A stretch of 6,485 nucleotides of DNA, taken from positions 1 to 6,485 of the forward strand of contig CAMJAZ010000102.1 in the NCBI GenBank assembly GCA_946403735.1, written 5' to 3'. Source of the DNA: an uncultured Selenomonadales bacterium. Lineage in GTDB: Bacteria > Bacillota > Negativicutes > Selenomonadales > Selenomonadaceae. The notes beneath the pieces are model-generated. The model made no database searches, had not been told where the DNA came from, and saw nothing but the letters and a program-made list of their open reading frames with translations. Positions within the stretch are counted from its first letter, which is position 1, and each line of letters begins with the position of its first letter. Below are positions 1-5,925 of the stretch, one piece after another. A program made the position numbers and the translations under genes.

Positions 1-82
1 CAAAATTTGTTAAAAAAATTTAAAGTGTTTGTTGAAATTTACGATAAAAGTTAAGTAAAAAAATTTTTGGTGGTGTTAAAAG

Positions 83-1048
83 ATGAATGAAAATGAAAAG
101 AAAAATTTGGGATTGAATTTGAAAGATGACGACGATGAAAAACGTTCTGAATCTTTAATGTTTAATGAAAAAGATGACGACGATGAAACTTTTGGCTCAA
201 CTTCAATCACAAATTATTCAGCGTCAAATACGAAGTCGAACAATTACGCCGTAACAAATTCAACGTCCAATAGTACGAATGGCAATAAATTTATCAACTT
301 TGTACAGTCGCTTTTCACTAACGTTGTAGATAGTTGGAGTAGCTTTGATTGGTTCAGCCGCCGTACTTTTATGCCGATTTTTAGTTGGCGTCAACCTATG
401 ATGTGGCAATCTCCTATATGGCAACCTCAACATAGAACGCCTTTAAATATCGCTCCGCAGTTTGTCATAAATAATTATTTTGTAGGCTCTAACGAAAATT
501 TAAATACGCAAACTTCCGATACGTTCGCGCAGTCACAAAGCTATAGCCGTACTCAAACTTCCACTTCCTCAACTGAAATTAAATCCATTACCCTTGAAGG
601 TACTGACAACAAAGAAGTTTGGCTTAGTGAAGAGTCAACAGAATCTGCTATCAACGCGACAAGTACGACTGGTAGCAACATTCTTGCTGGCAACAATAAA
701 GATAATCAAATTTTCGGCGGTAGCGGTCACAATGAAATGTGGGGCGGCAACGGCAAAACGAATGATTATCTTTTCGGCGGCGAAGGCGAAAATACTTTTT
801 GGTATGGCAAAGGTGAAGGTGTTGACCTCGTCGAAAATACGAAGGCTGGCGACACGATTAACCTTTACAATATCACGCTTGGCGATATTTCCGACGTTGA
901 AATTACCGACAGTTCAATCACACTCGTTATTGGTGACAGTGAAGGAATTGGCGTAAGTACTAGCGGCGAAGTTAGCCCCGAATTTAAACTTTCTGACGGC
1001 GAAAAATACAATTACAATCGCACTTCTGGTGCATGGCAAAAAGCGTAA
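83..1048 (+). CDS. RTX-like repeat surface/secreted protein, 321 aa
   Basis: The protein has three zones. Residues 1-36 are acidic and carry two near-identical KDDDDE blocks (14-19 and 30-35). Residues 40-165 are Ser/Thr/Asn/Gln-rich with an aromatic, Trp-rich stretch (about 85-126). Residues 197-245 are Gly/Asn-rich and resemble hemolysin-type calcium-binding nonapeptides (GGSGHNEMW, GGNGKTNDYLF, GGEGENTFW). The tail (246-321, KAGDTINLYNITLGD and following) looks like the beta-rich region after RTX repeats. There is no N-terminal signal peptide or membrane segment; RTX proteins are usually exported by a type I system using a C-terminal signal, so export is inferred. Most calcium-ligand Asp positions are Asn or Thr here, so calcium binding may be weak. 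The ATG at 83 follows a GGTGGTG site (69-75) by 7 nt. The gene stands alone, converging on mrnC. Coding status is firm; the role is unknown. Confidence 0.8.
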   Translation: MNENEKKNLGLNLKDDDDEKRSESLMFNEKDDDDETFGSTSITNYSASNTKSNNYAVTNSTSNSTNGNKFINFVQSLFTNVVDSWSSFDWFSRRTFMPIFSWRQPMMWQSPIWQPQHRTPLNIAPQFVINNYFVGSNENLNTQTSDTFAQSQSYSRTQTSTSSTEIKSITLEGTDNKEVWLSEESTESAINATSTTGSNILAGNNKDNQIFGGSGHNEMWGGNGKTNDYLFGGEGENTFWYGKGEGVDLVENTKAGDTINLYNITLGDISDVEITDSSITLVIGDSEGIGVSTSGEVSPEFKLSDGEKYNYNRTSGAWQKA

Positions 1049-1093
1049 AACTTTATCGTAAATAATTTTAACAGCACTTAAGCAAAAAAATTT

Positions 1094-1114
1094 GGCAGGA
1101 TTTTAAGTCCTGCC
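1094..1114. terminator. bidirectional rho-independent terminator
   Basis: A perfect 7-bp stem (GGCAGGA at 1094-1100, TCCTGCC at 1108-1114) encloses a 7-nt loop. It is followed on the + strand by a T-run (1116-1122) and on the - strand by the complement of the A-run and TTT at 1084-1093. It therefore has the form of an intrinsic terminator in both directions, serving the rightward RTX-like gene and the leftward mrnC. The mrnC stop codon (1121-1123) lies inside the plus-strand T-run. Confidence 0.85.
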
Positions 1115-1120
1115 GTTTTT

Positions 1121-1519
1121 TTATGAAATTTTTTGTACGGCGTTGAAAGCCAATTCGCAAATTTCATCAAGTCGTGAAAAATTTTTTCGCAAAAATAATT
1201 CGCCTAAAAGATTTTCAAAGCCCGTGCTGGCGTGATATTCTTCAATCGTAGCGGAACGTGGCGCGTGACTTTTCGCATTTCTGCCGCGTCGAAAAATTTC
1301 ACGCTCATTATCAGTTAACTGCATTTCAATTTTTTGGTACGCTTCAGCCTGTGCAACTGCCGAAACAATTTTTGCGCTTAAATCGTGCAACTTGCTAATC
1401 TTCCGCGTGACGTTTAATAGCCGCGTCCGTACGTATAAATGAAAATAAGCGTCACCAATGTACGCGGTTACAAGCGGCGAAAGTGTTTTAACTTCGTCTT
1501 CGTCGAAATGTTCAAGCAT
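1121..1519 (-). CDS. mrnC: Mini-ribonuclease III (MrnC)
   Basis: A 132-aa RNase III catalytic domain without the double-stranded-RNA-binding domain, which is the hallmark of Mini-III. In Bacillus subtilis, Mini-III matures 23S rRNA by trimming both ends of its precursor in a ribosomal-protein-L3-stimulated reaction in the cytoplasm. Visible motifs are TAYIGDAYFHLYVR (18-31) with the catalytic Asp23, SAKIVSAVAQA (48-58), RRGRNAKS (77-84), and STGFENLLGELFL (98-110), where Glu102 matches the second catalytic carboxylate of RNase III. Length is close to the family norm. The ATG overlaps the end of cysS by 8 bp and has only a weak GGAAGA site, so translational coupling to cysS is likely. cysS followed by mrnC is a common Firmicutes order, but the usual next gene, rlmB, is absent; a terminator follows immediately. 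Confidence 0.95.
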   Translation of the reverse strand: MLEHFDEDEVKTLSPLVTAYIGDAYFHLYVRTRLLNVTRKISKLHDLSAKIVSAVAQAEAYQKIEMQLTDNEREIFRRGRNAKSHAPRSATIEEYHASTGFENLLGELFLRKNFSRLDEICELAFNAVQKIS

Positions 1520-3002
1520 TCTTCCACTTCACACCTTGCGGCGTATCTTCAAGAATAATTCCCGCCTTTTTAAGTTCGTCACGAATTTTATCAGCAATCG
1601 TCCAATTTTTTTCATTACGAGCAGCTTGCCGAATGCAAATTATAATATCCATCAGCTTGTTGACAAGTTCGTCATCAACATTTTTTTCAGCTGGAATATT
1701 TTCAAAAATGCCGATAATTGACGCCATATTCATAAAAATTTCCTGTACGCGCAGAATTATGAAAGCGTCCGTACCGCGCGGATAAATTTTTCCAGCGATA
1801 TAATCGTTGTAGTAGCCATTTATATCGCGTGAAAGTTCAAACATATGGCTGATAGCCAGCGCCGTGTTGAAGTCGTCGTTCATCGCGTCTTCAAATGCCG
1901 CCATCAATCTTTCTGCAAGTTCGACAAGTCCGCCAGCTTGTGAAACGGTTATCATTGGCGAAGTTTCAGGCTTATTTTTAACGAAAGTTCCCGCCTCAAT
2001 TTTCGCGGCAAGGTCATTTAAATATTCATAAGAAGTTTTCAGCCGATTGTAAGAAGTTCTTGTAGTTTCCATAAGCGTATCAGCAAAATCAATCGGGTTG
2101 CGGTATTGAGTTTGCAGGAGGAATAATCTAACAACTTCGCCAGGAAATTTTTTAAGAATATCTTCGACGGTAAAGAAATTGCCTTCGGAGCTACTCATTT
2201 TTTTATCGTCAATCGTCAAAAAGCCGTTGTGCAGCCAGTACTGCGCGAAGGAATGATCATCGCCGATAGCGCATTGAGATTGTGCAATTTCATTTTCATG
2301 ATGCGGGAAAATTAAATCAGCGCCGCCGCCGTGAAAGTCAAACTTTTCGCCGAGATATTTTAATGACATTGCGGAACATTCAATGTGCCAGCCAGGACGA
2401 CCTTTGCCGAATGGACTTTCCCAGAACGGTTCGCCTTCCTTAGCGGCTTTCCACAATGCAAAATCCATTGGGTGACGTTTTCTAGCGTCAACTTCAATTC
2501 TTGCGCCAGCCTGCATTTCTTCAACTTTACGCCCACTAAGTTTGCCGTACTGTTCATTAGATTCAACGCTATAGTAAACATCGCCGTTATTGAGTCGGTA
2601 GGCGTAACCTTTTTTGATGAGCGTTTCAATCATAGAAATAATTTCAGTCATCGTTTCAGAAACTTTTGGGTAAAAATCTGCGCGGCGAACGTTAAGCGCG
2701 TCCATAGCGTTGAAGTAAATTTTAATATTTTTTGAAGAAACTTCCTGCCACGTAGAATTTTCAATTTTCGCGGCGGCAATAATTTTGTCGTCAACGTCAG
2801 TGAAATTTTGAATGTAACGGACTTTGTAGCCAAGCTTGGCGAAGTAGCGGCGTATAACGTCCCAAACTACGAAGGGTCTAGCGTTGCCAATATGTGTTGA
2901 TTTATTCGGCGTAATTCCGCAACAGTAAATGCTAACTTCACCAGCTTTAAGCGGTTTAAAAATTTCCTTACGTTTAGTCATCGTGTTGTAAACTTGAATC
3001 AA
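1512..3002 (-). CDS. cysS: cysteinyl-tRNA synthetase (CysRS)
   Basis: A class I aminoacyl-tRNA synthetase that charges tRNA-Cys with cysteine in the cytoplasm; it is normally essential. The catalytic Rossmann domain has the HIGH-type motif THIGNARPF (36-44). The zinc ligands fall at Cys28, Cys209 (GWHIECS), His234 and Glu238 (FPHHENE), the same numbering as in the E. coli enzyme. The KMSKS loop reads KKMSSSEGN (267-275), a variant with Ser in place of the second Lys. The DALR-like anticodon-binding half and a Lys-rich C-terminal region (to 496) complete a normal-length enzyme. The start is TTG at 3000-3002, chosen because a perfect AGGAGG lies 9 nt upstream; the next in-frame ATG is seven codons in and has no such site. 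The first 29 bp overlap the toxin gene. Confidence 0.97.
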   Translation of the reverse strand: MIQVYNTMTKRKEIFKPLKAGEVSIYCCGITPNKSTHIGNARPFVVWDVIRRYFAKLGYKVRYIQNFTDVDDKIIAAAKIENSTWQEVSSKNIKIYFNAMDALNVRRADFYPKVSETMTEIISMIETLIKKGYAYRLNNGDVYYSVESNEQYGKLSGRKVEEMQAGARIEVDARKRHPMDFALWKAAKEGEPFWESPFGKGRPGWHIECSAMSLKYLGEKFDFHGGGADLIFPHHENEIAQSQCAIGDDHSFAQYWLHNGFLTIDDKKMSSSEGNFFTVEDILKKFPGEVVRLFLLQTQYRNPIDFADTLMETTRTSYNRLKTSYEYLNDLAAKIEAGTFVKNKPETSPMITVSQAGGLVELAERLMAAFEDAMNDDFNTALAISHMFELSRDINGYYNDYIAGKIYPRGTDAFIILRVQEIFMNMASIIGIFENIPAEKNVDDELVNKLMDIIICIRQAARNEKNWTIADKIRDELKKAGIILEDTPQGVKWKNA

Positions 3003-3432
3003 TTTTTTCTTCCTCCTGTGATTTTACAAATTCCAAAAATTCCTCTGGCGAAAAAATTTTTACGTCAGAATCTTTAAAGCCTTTCATATTTCGCGTGATA
3101 ATGGCGTCCATACCGTTAAATTTTGCAACGATATATTGCACGGCGTCTTCAAAATCACGCCAATTTAAACTGTGTGCAGTATGGATATGCTCTTCATTAA
3201 CTGGCGCAATTTTGGAGAGAGTAAATAAACGTCCAATCAATGCCATTACTGATTCGTGGTCGTGCAAAGTACGGTAGGCGATATAATAAATATCCGTAAT
3301 GGCTGCCGCTGAAATATACAGCTGGTAGTCAGGATTGGCTCTAAGTTCAAAAATTTTTTTAGCGCCGTCAAAAAATGGTTGACGCTCCAATAAAAAATCC
3401 AACACTACGTTAGAATCAATGAAGAGATTCAT
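2974..3432 (-). CDS. PIN-domain ribonuclease toxin (VapC-like, PIN_3 type)
   Basis: A 152-aa PIN-fold protein, probably a metal-dependent endoribonuclease toxin of a type II toxin-antitoxin pair. Acidic active-site candidates are Asp6 (FIDSNVVLDFLLER, 4-17), Asp47 (AITDIYYI), Asp93/Glu95/Asp96 (DFEDAVQY, 93-100) and Asp121/Asp123 after the conserved IITRN block (111-115). The final SPEEFLEF (128-135) is typical of the PF13470 group. All catalytic positions look intact. The gene overlaps the end of the antitoxin-like gene by 17 bp and runs 29 bp into cysS; the Glu/Asp-rich tail (139-152) is partly encoded by DNA that also carries the cysS ribosome-binding site and start. VapC toxins commonly cut tRNAs or rRNA, but the target here cannot be read from sequence. 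The ATG at 3430-3432 has a distant AAGGA, consistent with coupled translation. Confidence 0.85.
   Translation of the reverse strand: MNLFIDSNVVLDFLLERQPFFDGAKKIFELRANPDYQLYISAAAITDIYYIAYRTLHDHESVMALIGRLFTLSKIAPVNEEHIHTAHSLNWRDFEDAVQYIVAKFNGMDAIITRNMKGFKDSDVKIFSPEEFLEFVKSQEEEKIDSSLQHDD
3012..3017 (-). promoter_or_regulatory. Shine-Dalgarno site fixing the cysS TTG start
   Basis: A perfect AGGAGG on the minus strand lies 9 nt before the TTG at 3000-3002. It is inside the 3' end of the toxin gene and is the strongest ribosome-binding site in the cluster. It supports the TTG over the downstream ATG (2979-2981) as the cysS start, and suggests that cysS is initiated efficiently and independently of upstream translation. 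Confidence 0.85.
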
Positions 3433-3667
3433 ACTTACTCATAATCCTTTCATAGCGAATTTCATCAAGACTTTTATTTTTATCGGGCGAATTAGCCAAG
3501 CAACCTGCAAGTTCACTCACAATTTTTTCAACTTCATCTTTGCTCAATGCTTTTTCTGCAAGTTCAGGACTAACAGTAATTTCGACGGGCTGATTGTCAG
3601 GATAATTCGGAAGGTCGATAATGCCTTTCAAGTCGCCAGCATTCATTTTTACTTTTACAGTTTGCAT
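3416..3667 (-). CDS. antitoxin-like protein, partner of the PIN toxin
   Basis: An 83-aa acidic protein directly upstream of, and overlapping by 17 bp, the PIN toxin gene. That arrangement is standard for type II antitoxins. The N-terminal half (VKVKMNAGDLKGIIDLP, then VEITVSPE) is predicted beta-rich. The C-terminal half is helical and ends in LDEIRYERIMSKYE, a pattern typical of the toxin-wrapping tails of antitoxins that accompany PIN_3 toxins. The expected role is to neutralise the toxin and possibly autorepress transcription; no clear DNA-binding motif is visible. The ATG at 3665-3667 is preferred because AAGGGGA (3675-3681) is 7 nt upstream. An in-frame TTG at 3683-3685 would give 89 aa, but it lies upstream of that ribosome-binding site. 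It starts 24 nt after the glycosyltransferase stop. Confidence 0.7.
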   Translation of the reverse strand: MQTVKVKMNAGDLKGIIDLPNYPDNQPVEITVSPELAEKALSKDEVEKIVSELAGCLANSPDKNKSLDEIRYERIMSKYESLH

Positions 3668-3674
3668 TATAAAT

Positions 3675-3681
3675 TCCCCTT
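3675..3681 (-). promoter_or_regulatory. Shine-Dalgarno site of the antitoxin-like gene
   Basis: AAGGGGA on the minus strand, 7 nt before the ATG at 3665-3667, decides the start against the longer TTG-initiated reading. It falls in the only true gap (24 nt) within the leftward cluster. Confidence 0.7.
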
Positions 3682-3691
3682 TCAAAATTTT

Positions 3692-5023
3692 TCATTGCGC
3701 ATTACGAATTGATAAAGTTTCTGGCGCATACCTTTTTTGAATTGCCTTTAAGACAGTGCCTTCAGCGTTCAAGTCAAGCTGTTTACGTGAACTGAATTTG
3801 TTCAAAAAATTTCCCTTCAAAATTTTATCGTAGGGAAAACCTTCATACGGCGTATTTAAATATGGAGACAGCGTCCAAACTTCTGTATTATTAATCGGTA
3901 CGTCGTCAAGTTCCTTTTTAAAAGCGGGAATGTTATCGTAGGCAATGTCCGTCATAAAGTCAATTAAAACGTAGTCAATCAGTTCGTCGAAGTCTTTCCA
4001 ATATTCATTGTAAAAATCTTTGGCGAAAGCGTGAAATGGATTGTGCAAAACAGATGTACCTTGAATGAATCCTCCCCAGCGTCCGTATGATGAATAAGCG
4101 CCGAAACGTTTTGCGATTGGATGATCGTTGCTTTTTTCATGCGTGTACTTTTGCGTAAAGAATGGCAATCTCAAAAGTTTTTTATAATTTTCCAGCGGCT
4201 CTGTTACTAAAACAGTAGCGTCTAACCACAAGCCGCCGTAGCGTTCTAAAATATTTGCGCGTAAAATGTCTGTAAAATGTACGCGAGTCACTTTGCCAGC
4301 TCTGATTTTATCTATAAGGTACGAAGGCAAGTCAATATAATCGTAAAAATTTTTTTCACTAAGGAAAACAATTTTGTACTGTCCAGCATTTTCCTTCAAG
4401 CTATTGTAGCAACACCGCGCCAGTACAGGCAAATTTTCTTCACCTTGAAACCAGCAATAATAAATTTGATAATCTTTCGGCGCAACCTTAGGACAATTTT
4501 TATTGTTGATAACAGTTTTAGCATGCCGTTCAATGACGTAGGAATATTTTTCCGTGAGAAAAGATTTAATTTTCCTAGCGTGAGAAATTCGCGCACGTTC
4601 AACAAGTGTCGGACCGCTTATCATAATTTGCCGCCAATTTTTAAACGTCTCATAATCATCGCGTAAATGTTTCGACCAAATTTTTTTCTCAATCAAAGAT
4701 TCAGTCTCATTAATTTTGCCGAATAGAATTAACGCCAACGCGAAGAATTGTTTTTTAGGCGCATCTTGATTTTTAGCTACGTTGAAAAGTTGGGCGCATA
4801 AATTTTGTTCTTCGTCGGAAAGTCTATTAATCTGCGCGGAAATTCCTGCAAGTCGCCAAAATTGATTGTACCATTCTTCGAGATGAATTTCAGGCAAAAC
4901 GTTCACAGGCGCATTCAAAACGCGATTGACCATAGCAACACGTTGGTGTGGAAAGTCCTGCGAATTTTCGTTGCGCAGTACGTCATAAATTTCTTGCAAG
5001 TCTGGAATAATTTTTTCAGCCAT
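3692..5023 (-). CDS. glycosyltransferase, capsular polysaccharide synthesis (Caps_synth/GT32-like)
   Basis: A 443-aa protein whose C-terminal part (about 183-440) matches the Caps_synth (PF05704)/GT32-type sugar transferase pattern. It carries YQIYYCWFQGEENLPVLARCC (185-205), an IVFLSEKNF strand (218-226), then VHFTDILRANILERYGGLWLDATV (248-271), the hallmark block in which L-D-A supplies the DXD-like nucleotide-sugar/metal site (Asp268). RWGGFIQGTSVLHNPFHAF (315-333) is a conserved acceptor-side segment. It probably adds a sugar to a capsule, exopolysaccharide or glycoprotein in the cytoplasm; donor and acceptor are unknown. The first ~180 residues are a helical, non-glycosyltransferase extension that I do not recognise. 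There are no membrane segments. The ATG overlaps the stop of the 161-aa gene (TAATG), indicating translational coupling. Confidence 0.85.
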   Translation of the reverse strand: MAEKIIPDLQEIYDVLRNENSQDFPHQRVAMVNRVLNAPVNVLPEIHLEEWYNQFWRLAGISAQINRLSDEEQNLCAQLFNVAKNQDAPKKQFFALALILFGKINETESLIEKKIWSKHLRDDYETFKNWRQIMISGPTLVERARISHARKIKSFLTEKYSYVIERHAKTVINNKNCPKVAPKDYQIYYCWFQGEENLPVLARCCYNSLKENAGQYKIVFLSEKNFYDYIDLPSYLIDKIRAGKVTRVHFTDILRANILERYGGLWLDATVLVTEPLENYKKLLRLPFFTQKYTHEKSNDHPIAKRFGAYSSYGRWGGFIQGTSVLHNPFHAFAKDFYNEYWKDFDELIDYVLIDFMTDIAYDNIPAFKKELDDVPINNTEVWTLSPYLNTPYEGFPYDKILKGNFLNKFSSRKQLDLNAEGTVLKAIQKRYAPETLSIRNAQ

Positions 5024-5508
5024 TAATTTCTACCGCCCGTCAAAGTCCATTTAAAATTTTCCGTCAAAACTTTAAATGACGTGAAATAGTCGCACTCCTG
5101 CGCGGCGCGGTCAAGCAACCTTTCAATGTCATCAGTCACGACAATTTTTTCTTCGTCGCAAAAGTTAGCCAGTCGATTGTACGAAATGTTGTAGCGATTT
5201 TCATAGAGCAAGTGAAGAAAATATTTGAACAATCCAATTTGCAACGGCGTCAAAGTTTCAAACTCTGTCGAATGGAAATTGATTGACGCCCGCCGCTCAA
5301 TTTCATTCAAATTGTAATTCGACCAATCAATAATTTTCTGCGCGTTAGAAAAATTTTCGTCAAGTTTCAGGCTAGAAATTTCTGCCAAAGTAACATTGCG
5401 CATAACTTGTACGAAAGGCAAATCAAAATAATTTGTCAAGGCGGCGTTGCAAATTTCGCGTTCCCTGCCAGTCAAATCGCCACAAGGATTATATTCTTTC
5501 AACTTCAT
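5023..5508 (-). CDS. hypothetical protein, 161 aa, coupled to glycosyltransferase
   Basis: I do not recognise the family. The protein is soluble and mostly helical, with no signal peptide or membrane segment. Notable segments are CGDLTGREREICNAAL (9-24), with two Cys, and a leucine/aromatic-rich helix TPLQIGLFKYFLHLLYENRYNISYNRLANF (87-116). A further Cys lies in FCDEE, and the tail is positively charged (TGGRN). The ATG (5506-5508) has AGGGAG (5518-5523) 9 nt upstream, and a good promoter lies at 5557-5585, so this is the first gene of the leftward unit. Its stop shares one base with the glycosyltransferase start (TAATG), which suggests equimolar synthesis and a partner or regulatory role, but that is inference. 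Confidence 0.8.
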   Translation of the reverse strand: MKLKEYNPCGDLTGREREICNAALTNYFDLPFVQVMRNVTLAEISSLKLDENFSNAQKIIDWSNYNLNEIERRASINFHSTEFETLTPLQIGLFKYFLHLLYENRYNISYNRLANFCDEEKIVVTDDIERLLDRAAQECDYFTSFKVLTENFKWTLTGGRN

Positions 5509-5556
5509 AAATTTTCACTCCCTAAGTTGAACAGCGTTAATCTGTCAAATAAAAAA

Positions 5557-5585
5557 ATTATACTGAAAAATTTTTGAAAGTACAA
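5557..5585 (-). promoter_or_regulatory. sigma-70/sigma-A-type promoter of the leftward gene cluster
   Basis: On the minus strand a consensus -10 box TATAAT (5557-5562) lies 17 bp downstream of TTGTAC (5580-5585), which keeps the TTG core of the -35 box. Transcription would begin near 5550, giving a leader of roughly 40 nt before the ATG at 5508. No other comparable promoter was seen between here and mrnC, so it may drive all six genes, although an internal promoter ahead of cysS cannot be excluded. Confidence 0.65.
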
Positions 5586-5810
5586 TAAAAATTTACTTTT
5601 AAAACTAAACTTATACATATTTAAGATCGTTTTTGGATCGACTGGGACTTGGTATTCAAGAAAGTTTATCTCGAATAATTTATAACTCAAAAGTTTTCGT
5701 ACTTAGTTTGCCCGAAGAAATAAAAAAATGCCGCGTAATAAAACAGCCTTTTGACGAACGAAGATTTTATATTCACGATATTTTTTCAGACAAAGAAATA
5801 ACTGAAAAGA

Positions 5811-5871
5811 GCAACACCCTTTCACAAATGCAGTCTCCTGCCAATAGACAGGTACAAATGAGAGGTGTTGC
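5811..5871. repeat. 61-nt imperfect inverted repeat with nested hairpin
   Basis: The outer arms GCAACACC (5811-5818) and GGTGTTGC (5864-5871) are perfect. With one bulged C at 5819 the pairing extends through TTTCA/TGAGA to about 13 bp. Inside, CCTG (5837-5840) and CAGG (5849-5852) form a second small hairpin with an 8-nt loop. The heptamer ACAAATG is repeated directly at 5824-5830 and 5854-5860, on either side of the inner hairpin. The form fits a structured RNA, a transposon-end hairpin or a small miniature element. No transposase, reverse transcriptase or CRISPR component is visible nearby. Confidence 0.6.
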
Positions 5872-5879
5872 ATTTTATC

Positions 5880-5905
5880 GTGCCATAGGTACAAATTTTT
5901 GGCAC
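5880..5905. repeat. second hairpin sharing the GGTACAAAT motif
   Basis: GTGCCA (5880-5885) pairs with TGGCAC (5900-5905) around a 14-nt loop. The loop contains GGTACAAAT (5888-5896), an exact direct copy of the 9-mer at 5851-5859 in the adjacent larger hairpin. The shared loop or side sequence suggests that the two hairpins belong to one element. Confidence 0.5.
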
Positions 5906-5925
5906 TGGGCAATATTGATAATACG

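Noticed and set aside
1..82. Promoter for the RTX-like gene
   Set aside because: TTGAAA (32-37) is a fair -35 box, but no convincing -10 box is found at normal spacing in this very A/T-rich leader, so no promoter is called.
594..956. 120-aa open frame inside the RTX-like gene
   Set aside because: Out-of-frame shadow of the 83-1048 gene; Lys/Ala-rich composition results from the Gly/Asn codons of the real frame and there is no family resemblance.
2385..2735. Plus-strand open frame opposite cysS
   Set aside because: Antisense shadow of a firmly identified, full-length cysS; Phe/Asn-rich translation with no ribosome-binding site.
3416..3685. 89-aa version of the antitoxin starting at TTG 3685
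   Set aside because: The Shine-Dalgarno sequence lies downstream of this TTG and correctly positions the ATG at 3667.
4277..4666. Plus-strand open frame opposite the glycosyltransferase
   Set aside because: Antisense shadow; the minus-strand reading carries the conserved Caps_synth motifs.
5505..5690. Minus-strand 61-aa frame upstream of the 161-aa gene
   Set aside because: It runs through the promoter and Shine-Dalgarno region of the 161-aa gene and is low-complexity Phe/Leu/Lys sequence without a ribosome-binding site.
5811..5905. CRISPR array
   Set aside because: Only two 9-mers and one partial copy, with irregular spacing and no spacer-repeat periodicity or cas genes.
5703..5912. Minus-strand 69-aa frame across the hairpin cluster
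   Set aside because: No ribosome-binding site, no family resemblance, and it overlaps inverted repeats that better explain the sequence.
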